DNA of 64,000 bases, from the NCBI RefSeq assembly GCF_014640535.1, contig NZ_BMHD01000001.1, positions 3,151,474 through 3,215,473 of the forward strand, written 5' to 3'. The first letter of the stretch is position 1. Every line of letters begins with the position of its first letter. This document shows positions 23,734-33,000 of this stretch, in pieces. A program made the translations under genes and the position numbers. Under the pieces are notes generated by a model. The model worked only from the letters and a program-made list of their open reading frames with translations, did no database searches and was not told the DNA's origin. Source of the stretch: Cnuibacter physcomitrellae. Its GTDB lineage: Bacteria > Actinomycetota > Actinomycetes > Actinomycetales > Microbacteriaceae.

Positions 23734-25295
23734 GCCGACCTCAGCCCCGAGCGCACGGTGAAGCTCCTCGTGCCGATCCGCACGCGGTCGCCGTCGCCGA
23801 CGACCTCGCGCCGGCCGGAGGTGAGCACCCGTTCGAACCCGCGGGGGTCGACGATCGACGATCCGTTCGTGGAGTTGCGGTCGAGCACCCACACGGCGCC
23901 GCCGTCGAGGCCGAACTCGAGGTGCGTCTTCGACACGGAGAGGGCGTCGCCGGGGAGGCGGATCGCCATCGCCCCGGATGCGGGCACCGGGTCGCGCCCG
24001 ATGACGCCCCCGGAGGTGATGGGGAAGACCTCGCCGCTGTCGAGCGTGAACGACGCCGCCACCGCCGCACGTCCGAGGGGAGCGGAGTCCGCCAGGCGCG
24101 TGCTGTCGAGATCGCCGCCGGATCCCGCCGCCGGGTCCCGCGTCTCGGGGCCGGCCGGAGGCCGAGGTGCGGAGAAGCCCGGGATGCTGTCGATGAGACC
24201 GGAGGAGCCGGCGTCGCCCGTGGGGAGCGGCGGGGGAGTGAACGCCCCGAACTGCACCGGTGTCGTGGGCTGCGGGTCTCCGATCCGCGCGGGCCCGGTG
24301 ATGGCGGGCCCGGCAGTCCCGGGGCCGGAGGGCTGCGCGGGAGCCGATGGCGCGAAGGGCGCCGGCTCGGATCGGGGAGACTGAGGTGCTGCCGGTGGGG
24401 CGAAGCCCGCCGACTCGGGCGCGGCGGGTGCCGCGAAGGAGCCAGGGGCGGCGGGTGCCGCGGGCGCCGCGAAGGAAGCGGGGGCAGCGGGTGCCCCGAA
24501 CGACGCGGGCTCGGGCACGGCGATCGTCGGCGGCGCCGAGGGATGCTGCGGCACGGGCGCGCCGCTCCCCGCCGGCACCGGAACGGGGGCTCCAGGAGGC
24601 GTCCACTCGTCCTCGACGAGACGCGACGGGTCCGCGGTCACCGGGTTGGGCCCGCGCCGCACGTCGATGAGCCACGTCCTCGCCGCCTTGTCATGCCACC
24701 CCTGGAGCCGACGGGTGGAGTCCCAGAGCGGTGACAGGTAGACGACGAGCTCGCCGATGCCGAACACCAGCCGCCCGGCGAAGACGACGAGGTCGCGGAT
24801 GAGGATCCGCCCGATGCCCGGACGGCGCAGGGTGGCGAGGTCGACCACGCGGATGCCGCACGTCAGCATCCCGAGCGAGAACCCGCGGAACGCCTGCAGG
24901 AACAGCATCGCGATCGGATACGCGTACCAGGCCAGCAGGATGAGGAGCGTCCCGAGCGGTCCGATGCTGACGCGCAGCGAGCCCGAGGGCAGGACCTGGA
25001 TCGCGCCGAGCGACACGATGGGGATCGTCACCGCCAGACCGATCACCGCCGTGATCGCGTAGTCCATGAGCCACGCGAGCACCCGCCACCCGTACTCGGC
25101 ACGGAGCACGCTCGAGCGGGGGATCGGCGCCTCTGCGGGCGCCGGGCGCCAGCTCGTGTCGGGCGCGGGCGGAGCGCCGAGCGCGGCCGCGTGGGTGCGC
25201 GAGGCGACCGGGGTTCCGCAGACCAGGCAGAACGGCGCGTTCCTCGGCACCGCCGACCCGCACTGCAGGCACGCCACCGTCGACGTGTCGCTCAT
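23730..25295 (-). CDS. Zinc-ribbon/RDD membrane protein with C-terminal FHA domain
   Basis: This is a 521-residue fusion protein. It begins with a zinc-ribbon-like CLQCGS...CLVCGT motif (residues about 9-30). Residues about 65-210 form an RDD domain with hydrophobic segments (WLMDYAITAVIGLAVTIPIV, LLILLAWYAYPIAMLFLQAF, LVVFAGRLVFGIGELVVYL) and the typical end LQGWHDKAARTWLI. A Pro/Ala/Ser linker of about 200 residues carries GLIDSIPGF at 366-374. The last 100 residues are an FHA domain (GGVIGRDPVPAS, SVSKTHLEF, DRNSTNGSS). It may bring phosphorylated partners to the membrane. Both ends overlap neighbours by 4 bp. Confidence 0.9.
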   Translation of the reverse strand: MSDTSTVACLQCGSAVPRNAPFCLVCGTPVASRTHAAALGAPPAPDTSWRPAPAEAPIPRSSVLRAEYGWRVLAWLMDYAITAVIGLAVTIPIVSLGAIQVLPSGSLRVSIGPLGTLLILLAWYAYPIAMLFLQAFRGFSLGMLTCGIRVVDLATLRRPGIGRILIRDLVVFAGRLVFGIGELVVYLSPLWDSTRRLQGWHDKAARTWLIDVRRGPNPVTADPSRLVEDEWTPPGAPVPVPAGSGAPVPQHPSAPPTIAVPEPASFGAPAAPASFAAPAAPAAPGSFAAPAAPESAGFAPPAAPQSPRSEPAPFAPSAPAQPSGPGTAGPAITGPARIGDPQPTTPVQFGAFTPPPLPTGDAGSSGLIDSIPGFSAPRPPAGPETRDPAAGSGGDLDSTRLADSAPLGRAAVAASFTLDSGEVFPITSGGVIGRDPVPASGAMAIRLPGDALSVSKTHLEFGLDGGAVWVLDRNSTNGSSIVDPRGFERVLTSGRREVVGDGDRVRIGTRSFTVRSGLRSA

Positions 25296-27748
25296 CTCGC
25301 TCCCCCTTCCGAGGCGCCGCCGCGACCCGCTGCCCGCGCCGCCGTGCGCCGCGCCGCCCGCTGCGCCCTGCGCTCCGCGGCCCGTTCCTGGAACGAGCGG
25401 AGCGACAGTCGCGCGCGGAGGCGCTGCCATGCCGACTTCGAGCCTGCCATGGACGCGACGATCGAGTCGACCTCGGACCAGAACGCGTCCACCTGCTCGG
25501 GTGTCGGGTCGCCGGGGCCGAACACCGCCGAGTCGGCGGATCGCGCCGCGGAGCCGATGCCCGCGGCCGGATACGCGGACTCCAGCACGAGGGCGTTCTC
25601 ACGGCGCGTCACGCCGCGCGGGGAGCGTGTGCCGAAGTCGCCGGCGCGGTCGACGATCTCGTCCCAGCCCCCGCTCACCCGATCGGCGGGGACAGGCGCG
25701 AACCGGCGCTGCTTCCGCCGTCTGGCCTTCAGCAGTCCGATCAGCACGACCGGCGCCAGCAGCAGCAGGGCGAGCACGAGGATGCCGCCGCCGATGCCCA
25801 GGACGAGCACCCAGGTCCAGTCGGTCGTGACGATCGGATCCTGGTCCGTGTCGTCGGTGCGGATGTCCGGCGGGAGCTCCGCCGGCTCCTGCGGCGGGGG
25901 CGGTGGCTGCAGCACCTGCGCCTTGGGGTCGGACTTCGGCTTCGGCGCCTCCTCGAGGGGCACCTGGTCCTCCGGCGGCGTCGGGTCGAAGGCGACCCAG
26001 CCGACGCCCTGGAACGGCACCTCGACCCAGGCGTGCACGTCGTCGCCGGTGATCGGCTGCTCGGCGTCCTGGCCCGCGTACTCCTTGGGGTAGAAGCCCA
26101 TCACCACGCGGGCGGGCATGCCGAGGGAGCGCACCATGAGCGCCATCGTGACCGCGTACTGCTCGTCGTCGCCGATCATCTGGTCGGCGCCGACGAGGGA
26201 GGCGATGCGCTCGGCGCCGTGTCCGGCGCGCGATGTGGCCTCGCCCTCGAGCCCATGGCTGAAGAAGCCGCCTTGGCTCAGGGAGGTCTCGATGTTGCGC
26301 ACCTCGGCGATCGGCGACTGAGCCTCGCCCGCGAACTGGATGGCGAGGGCCGTCACCTCGTCGGGCACGCCGTTCGACTTCGGCAGCGAGAGCTGGTCGA
26401 TGCCCTTTCTCTCGAGCTGCTCGTCGTTGGGCTTGGCAGGGATGACGGTGTCGAACGAGTAGGAGTCGCCGGACTGCAGGCCGAGAGTGGTCAGGGCGAC
26501 ACCCGTCACGCTGTTGTAGTGCAGCGACTCGGCGAGGTCCTGGGCTCGCGGGCCCTCGAACTGGAACGAGTCGAGATAGCCCGCATCCGGGATCCACACC
26601 CCGGAGTAGTCGTCGACGGTGACGTCGATCGAGGCGCTCTGGCCCTGCGCTCCGGAGGAGGGGATGGTGTCGCTGATGCGCGAGAACGTGCCCGAGCCGC
26701 TGGATCCGTCGCCGGCGACGTTGTAGACGATGCCGTCGTACTGATCGAGGGTGGCGAGACGGACCCGGGCCCCGTCGGGCAGACCCTTGACGGTGAACAG
26801 GGTCACGTCCTTGTCGTCGCGCACGTACTTGCGGAACCCGACGAGCGGGCTGGCGTAGTCGTGCAGGTCGAGCGGGGGGACGATCTGGTCGCGCAGCACG
26901 TCTCGGGTCGACATCGGGGTGACGGCGGCCGCGGTGAGGCCGACGCCCATCGCGACGACGAGGAGGCCCGCGCCGGTGGCGAGCCGCACGGAGCGCAGGC
27001 GGGCGGCGTCCTTCGTCGAGTCGGTGACGGCGGTGCCCGCCGCGGCCTCCGCGCGGTTCTCGAACCGGCGCCAGGCCCACCAGCCGAGCGCGACACCGGC
27101 GAAGACGAGCCCCTGGACGAGCGGGGCGGCGGTCTCCTTGGTGCCGAACACGATCGCGGTCACGAGGAGCGCGGTGGCGGGCAGCAGAGCCCAGGCCGCG
27201 GCGCGCCGGAACCGCACGGCGAACGTGATGGCCATCACGGAGGCGACGAGGGTCGACAGGAACGGTACGACGAGCGTCGAGGGGAACCCGCCGACCGGCG
27301 CCTGCAGCGTCAGCACGTCCTTCCACGAGAACACGATCCCGAGCACCAGGTCGCGGAGGCTCTGCCCGGTGGGGATCACACCGAGCAGTGCCCGCGACGG
27401 CACGGCCAGAGCGGAGCCGAAGACGAAGTAGGCCACGATCGTGCCGAGCACCACGAAGAAGACGTTCCAGCGGAACGCGACCGAGAGCAGGGCGATCGCG
27501 AGGCCGAGCAGGATTCCGCCGCCGGCGGCGACCATCCACCCCGTCCCCCCGAAGGCCGGGCCGAAGCCGAGCACGGCCACGATGAGCAGGGCGACCATGG
27601 CCAGGCAGTCGATCGCCAGGGGCCATCCTGTGCGGCGCGCACCGGGCTGTCTCCCCGGCGCGGCCGCCGCGCGTCGGCCGCCGGCCGAGGCGGGACGGGA
27701 CGACGGGGACGCCGCCCTGCGGGCGGCTCGTCTCGATGGGTCGCTCAC
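25292..27748 (-). CDS. TgpA-like membrane protein with degenerate transglutaminase domain
   Basis: This 818-residue protein has an N-terminal block of six to seven membrane segments (for example LAIDCLAMVALLIVAVLGFG and WALLPATALLVTAIVFG), a large outside part with a transglutaminase-like core, another membrane segment (VLVLGIGGGILVLALLLLAP) and a charged cytoplasmic tail. The core has DVHAWVEV and WVAFDPTP, which hold the family His and Asp. However, the nucleophile position reads GDDEQYA where active enzymes have GDCEQ-A, so Asp528 replaces Cys. The protein is therefore probably not a working transglutaminase and may be a scaffold. It forms the usual trio with the DUF58 and MoxR genes upstream. 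The start is a GTG overlapping the DUF58 stop. Confidence 0.88.
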   Translation of the reverse strand: MSDPSRRAARRAASPSSRPASAGGRRAAAAPGRQPGARRTGWPLAIDCLAMVALLIVAVLGFGPAFGGTGWMVAAGGGILLGLAIALLSVAFRWNVFFVVLGTIVAYFVFGSALAVPSRALLGVIPTGQSLRDLVLGIVFSWKDVLTLQAPVGGFPSTLVVPFLSTLVASVMAITFAVRFRRAAAWALLPATALLVTAIVFGTKETAAPLVQGLVFAGVALGWWAWRRFENRAEAAAGTAVTDSTKDAARLRSVRLATGAGLLVVAMGVGLTAAAVTPMSTRDVLRDQIVPPLDLHDYASPLVGFRKYVRDDKDVTLFTVKGLPDGARVRLATLDQYDGIVYNVAGDGSSGSGTFSRISDTIPSSGAQGQSASIDVTVDDYSGVWIPDAGYLDSFQFEGPRAQDLAESLHYNSVTGVALTTLGLQSGDSYSFDTVIPAKPNDEQLERKGIDQLSLPKSNGVPDEVTALAIQFAGEAQSPIAEVRNIETSLSQGGFFSHGLEGEATSRAGHGAERIASLVGADQMIGDDEQYAVTMALMVRSLGMPARVVMGFYPKEYAGQDAEQPITGDDVHAWVEVPFQGVGWVAFDPTPPEDQVPLEEAPKPKSDPKAQVLQPPPPPQEPAELPPDIRTDDTDQDPIVTTDWTWVLVLGIGGGILVLALLLLAPVVLIGLLKARRRKQRRFAPVPADRVSGGWDEIVDRAGDFGTRSPRGVTRRENALVLESAYPAAGIGSAARSADSAVFGPGDPTPEQVDAFWSEVDSIVASMAGSKSAWQRLRARLSLRSFQERAAERRAQRAARRTAARAAGRGGASEGGAR

Positions 27749-29040
27749 GCGGCGTTCACCCTCCGCAGGGCGGGCGGCAGCTCGGCCAGCTCGCCGATGG
27801 ACAGCAGCACGAGGTCGCCGATCTGGCGACGGGAGACGGTCTGGCCGGGCACGCAGCTCACGGCGATGGTCCGCACGCCGAGCGGCAGGTGCACGGATGC
27901 GGTCTGCAGCTCCGTGGCGGTGACGTCGGCGCCGAAGACGAGCACGGCGACCGAGGCGTTCGGCACCGCGTTGCCCGTCGCCTTCGCGAGCTGGACGATC
28001 GACTGGCGGGAGGACGTCAGCTCCACCCCCGACAGGTCGTCGAGCAGGCGTCGCCCCGTCTCCGTGTGCAGGGCACGGCCGGGCACGAGCACGGTGAGGT
28101 CGCGCTCCTCGCGGAGCGCCTGCAGCCCGAGCGACCCGCAGGTCGACACGGCGAGCTCGAACTCCTCGGGATCGAGGTAGTCGGAGGACGACGTCGAGAG
28201 CGCGATGGCGAGGTGCGAGCGCCGCGTCTCCTCGTACTGGCGCACCATGAGGGTGCCCGTGCGGGCCGATGTCTTCCAGTGGATGTACCGGCGGTCGTCG
28301 CCGGGCACGTACTCGCGGAGGGCGTGGAAGGAGACGTCGTCGTTGGCGAGGTCCTTCGACGCGATGCCCTCGAGATCCCGCAGGAACCCCGAGGAGGAGC
28401 CCTCGATGCTGATGGTGCGCGGATGCACGAACAGCTCCTGGGGATCCGTCCAGCGCACCTCGCGGCGGAGCAGTCCGAGCGCGTCGCCGCGCACGGACCG
28501 GACGGGGCCCACCGTGATGATCGACCGGCGGGTGGTGGGGATGCCGAAGAGATCGTCGTGCTGGCCGTTCGGCTCGAGCCGGGGGAGGTGGAACGACGCG
28601 AACGATGCGCCGACGGGCAGCTCGATCCGGGCGGGGAGGGTCGACCGGGCGCCCGTGTTGGTCACCGCGATGCGGCCGACCGCGCGCTCGCCGACCACCA
28701 CGCGGGTGAGGGCGAGATCGAGGTCGACGCGGAACGAGGACCGCCCCACCACGAACCCGACCGCCACGAGCAGGACCACGAGGCCCACGAACCCGATGGT
28801 GGTCAGCTCGAGCCAGCCGAACACCGCGCCGAGGACGAGGGCGACGACGGCGGCGGCGAGCACCGCCCAGCCGAAGGCCGAGGGGATCGACAGGATGGGG
28901 CCGGCGACGCCCCAGACCCTCCGCCAGACCCCGACGATGCGGGGGAGGGCCGTCTCCAGGCACCACTGTGCCGCCCGGCTGTCACGCAGCCTGGCGGCTC
29001 CCGCTCCGGCACGGGCGAGGGTGGTGCGCACGAAGGTCAT
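27745..29040 (-). CDS. DUF58 domain membrane protein
   Basis: This 431-residue protein has two membrane segments near residues 48-95 (FGWAVLAAAVVALVLGAVFGW, GFVGLVVLLVAVGFVVG). A strand-rich part follows, in which VVVGERAVGRIAVTNTG is typical of DUF58 proteins, then the DUF58 hallmark RYIHWKTSARTGTLMVRQYEE and a VWA-like C-terminal half. DUF58 proteins are commonly encoded with a MoxR ATPase and a TgpA-like protein, and are thought to be clients or adaptors of the MoxR chaperone. Here the MoxR gene lies directly upstream with a 4-bp overlap. Confidence 0.92.
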   Translation of the reverse strand: MTFVRTTLARAGAGAARLRDSRAAQWCLETALPRIVGVWRRVWGVAGPILSIPSAFGWAVLAAAVVALVLGAVFGWLELTTIGFVGLVVLLVAVGFVVGRSSFRVDLDLALTRVVVGERAVGRIAVTNTGARSTLPARIELPVGASFASFHLPRLEPNGQHDDLFGIPTTRRSIITVGPVRSVRGDALGLLRREVRWTDPQELFVHPRTISIEGSSSGFLRDLEGIASKDLANDDVSFHALREYVPGDDRRYIHWKTSARTGTLMVRQYEETRRSHLAIALSTSSSDYLDPEEFELAVSTCGSLGLQALREERDLTVLVPGRALHTETGRRLLDDLSGVELTSSRQSIVQLAKATGNAVPNASVAVLVFGADVTATELQTASVHLPLGVRTIAVSCVPGQTVSRRQIGDLVLLSIGELAELPPALRRVNAA

Positions 29041-30011
29041 GCGACGGGCTGCCTCGATTGCGGCGCGGCCACGTCGGCCAGGATGCGCGAGAGCACCTGC
29101 GGGGCGGTGGTGCCCGAGAACTCGGCCTCGGGATCGAGCACGAAGCGGTGGAGCCACACCGGTGCGGCGAGGTCCTTGATGTCGTCCGGGAGCACGAAAG
29201 GCCGGCCCTGCGCGGCTGCCCACACCTTCGCCGCGCGGATGATCGCCATCGAGCCGCGGACGGAGACGCCGAGGCGCACCTCGGGCGCGTTCCGGGTCTC
29301 CTCGGCGAGCTGCGCCGCGTACCGCAGGACGGCGCTGTCCACGTGGACCGTGGAGGCGAGGTCGGCCATGTCGGCGACCGCCTGGGTGGTGATCGCCGCG
29401 GAGAGGGTCGCCGACGGGTTCCGCACCGCGGACCCGGCGAGGATCTGCTCGACGCTGGCGATGTCCGGGTAGCCGATCGAGGTCTTGATGAGGAAGCGGT
29501 CGAGCTGCGCCTCGGGGAGGCGGTAGGTCCCCGCCTGCTCGATGGGGTTCTGCGTGGCGATGACGAGGAACGGGCGGCCCACCTCGTGCACGACGCCGTC
29601 CACGGTGATGCGCGACTCCTCCATCACCTCCAGCAGGGCCGACTGGGTCTTCGGCGAGGCGCGGTTGATCTCGTCGGCGAGGACGATCGAGGCGAAGATC
29701 GGGCCGCGGTGGAACTCGAACGCGCCGGTCTTCTGGTCGTAGATCGTCACACCCGTGACGTCGGAGGGCAGCAGGTCGGGCGTGAACTGGATGCGCTGAT
29801 GCGTGCCCTGCACGGTCGCGGCGAGGGCCTTGGCGAGGCTGGTCTTGCCCGTGCCCGGTGCATCCTCCAGGAGGATGTGCCCCTCGGCGATCAGCGCCAT
29901 GAGCGTGAGCCGGATCACCTCCTGCTTTCCTAGCACGGCCTGCCCGACGTTCTGCACGAGGCGGTCGAAGGTGCCGGCGAACCAGGTCGCCTGCTCCGGT
30001 GTCATCGTCAT
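29037..30011 (-). CDS. MoxR-family AAA+ ATPase
   Basis: This 324-residue cytoplasmic AAA+ protein is of the MoxR type. Walker A is EDAPGTGKTSLAKAL near residue 50, Walker B is IVLADEINRASPKTQSALLE near 110, sensor 1 is LVIATQNPIEQAGTYRLPEAQLD (by position 148-170), and the arginine finger region reads QLDRFLIK. MoxR ATPases act as chaperones for VWA/DUF58 partners, matching the gene downstream. It starts 62 bp after the giant fibronectin gene on the same strand, so it belongs to the same transcript. Confidence 0.94.
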   Translation of the reverse strand: MTMTPEQATWFAGTFDRLVQNVGQAVLGKQEVIRLTLMALIAEGHILLEDAPGTGKTSLAKALAATVQGTHQRIQFTPDLLPSDVTGVTIYDQKTGAFEFHRGPIFASIVLADEINRASPKTQSALLEVMEESRITVDGVVHEVGRPFLVIATQNPIEQAGTYRLPEAQLDRFLIKTSIGYPDIASVEQILAGSAVRNPSATLSAAITTQAVADMADLASTVHVDSAVLRYAAQLAEETRNAPEVRLGVSVRGSMAIIRAAKVWAAAQGRPFVLPDDIKDLAAPVWLHRFVLDPEAEFSGTTAPQVLSRILADVAAPQSRQPVA

Positions 30012-30072
30012 CTGCTTCCGTTCCCCCTGGTCTGGGTCATGCTCTGGTCTCGATCATGGTCTGAGGCGGCGC

Positions 30073-33000
30073 TCAGCGTCTCGCTTGCGCCTGAACCCCG
30101 TCGCACTGGATGTTCCCGGCGTGGTGCTCGAGCGAGTACTGCGTCCCCGGGGTGTCCTCGGACCACCACAGCGTCTGCTTGCTGCCGTTCTTCGGGACCG
30201 ACTCCGTGTAGCCGCCCGCCGACGAGGCCCACGAGCAGGTGACGTTGCCGCCTCCGGTCCAGCCCTCGGTCGTGACCCGGATCATGTAGCAGTTCTTGAC
30301 GCCGCTCGATCCGGTCGGGGGAGGGCTCTGCGAGCTGCAGGAGCCGCCGCGGGAGATGTACACCTTCGGCTGCGGCCGCGGATCGGTGCTGGCGCTCGCC
30401 GATCGGGTATCGCTCCAGGTGCCGTTGCTGTCCTGCACCTGCACGTCGATGGTGAACGACTGGTCGTAGTCGTTGCCCGCGCTCACGTTGCCGTTCGGGC
30501 CCGCGGCATTCCAGCCGCCGCCGTTGATCCGGTAGCGGGAGCCCACGATGTCGCGACCGTTCGGTCCCGGCGCCGTCCAGCTGAAGCTGACCGACTGTGC
30601 CCCGCCGTTTCCCGAGACCGACGGGGCTCCGGGAGGTCCGTAGGGACGGAGGTTGCCGATCGCGTTGCTCGCGCCGCTGCCGTAGGTCGAGCCGTCGGCG
30701 CTCGTCACCGCTCTGAGGTCGATCGAGTAGGTCCCGTTGTTCGGGGCCGGGACGCTCGATCCGGAGGCCCCGAGGTTGTTCCAGCCGCCCCCGTTGAGGC
30801 GGTACTGGTAGGTGACCTCGTTGGAGCGGGCGCCGTTCAGGGAGCCCGGCGTGTAGGTGATGTTCGTGATCTGGCCGTCGCCCTCGGAGGCGTTCGTGAG
30901 CCGCGGGGCCTCGGGCGGCGTGAAGGCTCGACGCGGCGCGGACTGCGCCGACGGATCCGAGGTGCCCGCCTTGTTGGTCGCCGTGACGGAGAACGTGTAG
31001 TCCGTCTCCGACGTGGCCACCGAGACGTTCTGGGTGGTGGCGGTCGTGGTGACCGTGTTGACGAGCGAACCGCCCTGATACACGTTCAGGTCGTACGACT
31101 TCACCGCGTCGCCGTTGGCGTCGGCGGCGCCCCACGACACGGTCATCTGCACCTGCGAGCCGACGGAGTCCGCACGCGACACCGACGGGGTGCCCGGCAC
31201 GCCGGGCTTCCCGGCCGGGATCTCCGCGGTGGACCAGCCCGACCAGTCGGACGGGTCCGGCGCCCGGTTCACGGCCTGCACGCGCACCTGGTACGCGGTG
31301 CCGTTCTCGAGTCCCTCCCACACCACGGAGTTGCCGGTGACGCCGGTCTTCGAGATGGCGCCACGCGCCGGGGCGGGCGAGATCTCGAGGTTGTACGACT
31401 CCACCGGGGACCCGTGCGTGGGCGGCGTCACCCAGTTCACCGTCACGGCCTTGTCGCCGAACGTCAGGGTCGGCGGCTGAGGCTGGTCCGGCTTCGCATC
31501 AGGACGCGCGGGCGCCGACGCCGGCGACGGGTCGCTCGTGCCCACGGAGTTCGTGGCCGTGACCGTGAACGTGTACTCGACGTTGTTCGTCAGGCCCGAG
31601 AGCGTGCACGTCGTCGAGGCGCACTGCTGGCTGAAGCCCTGGTTCGACGAGACCGTGTAGTACTGGATCTCCGCGCCGTTGTTGATCGGCGGAGTCCACG
31701 ACAGCACCACGGTCTGGTCCTGGATGCTCGTCACCCCGGGGGTCCCGATCGTGTCCGGGCGGCCCTGCACCGTGAGCCGGATGCGGCCGTCGGCCTGCCG
31801 GTTCGGATCGCCCGTCGTGTCCTGGATCCGGTAGCGCACCACCATCGTCCCCACGAAGTCGGCCGCCGGTGTCACCGCGACCTGCGAGCCGTTCACGCTC
31901 GAGCTCCCGTTCCCCGTCTCGACCGTGCTCGAGATGATCGTGAGGGGGTTCTCCGGATACGGGTTGAAGTCGTTGGCGAGCACGTCGACGTTCACCGTCT
32001 GGCCCTGGTTGGTCTGCGGGACGACGTCGTCCGTCGCCGAGGGCAGCGGGCGCGTCGAGGTCAGCACGTTCACGGTGAGGGTGCCGGTCGTCGGCTGGCT
32101 CGTGCCGTCGGTGACCTGGATGGTCACCTGGTTCGGCCCCTGGGCGGCGTTCCCCGCCGCGCGGGCCGTGAGGTTCTGGCCGTCGATGTCGACCGAGATG
32201 CCCTGGGGCAGCTGGCCCTGCACCGAGTACTGCAGCTTCTCGAGGTCGCCCTCATCGGGGTCGCGGGAGATGGTCCGCAGGTTGAAGGGCGCGGAAGCGT
32301 CCTCACCCGGCGCCACGTCGATCGTGGTGCCGAGGAAGGTCGGCGAGATGTTGGTCGTCGACACCACCGAGATCGGCAGCACGAGCACGGCCTTCTTGCC
32401 CTGGGGGTCATCCGGACCGGTGCCGTCGGTGACCTCGAAGCTGATCGCATCCGGGCCGTAGTAGCCCGCGGCGGACGTGTAGGAGAGCGTCGCGTCGCCG
32501 GCCACCAGGGCCGAGCCGTCGTTGTGCGAGGCCGAGACCCGGTCGGTCTGCGTGATCCGCGGGGTCTTGCCCTCCGCCACGAGCACGTAGTCGGCGAGGT
32601 TCAGCTGGATGTTCTCGCCGCTGTTCACCTCGATCGGCTCGATCCCGGGCTTGAGGGTCGGGGGGAGCGAGTCGAGGCCGGGCACGAAGACGAACGCCGA
32701 GGCGGTCAACCCGTCCTGGTCCGTGATCGTGTAGGTGACGATCTGCGCGGTGGGCAGCAGGTCGATCCGCAGCAGGCCGTCGGGCTGCGGGGTGGCCGAC
32801 GGGTCGGCCGAGCCCACCTGGAGGGCCTCGATGGTGCCGTCCGGGTCGTCGTCGTTCTCGCGGACGTTGACGTCGACGAACGTGCGGTCGACCATGTCGG
32901 CGATCGGGACCGTGTCGTCGCGGGCGATCGGGCTGAGGAGCGTCGCATCCGGGCTGACGGTCACGACGAGGTTCCCCACCGCCGTGGCGCCGTACTGGTC

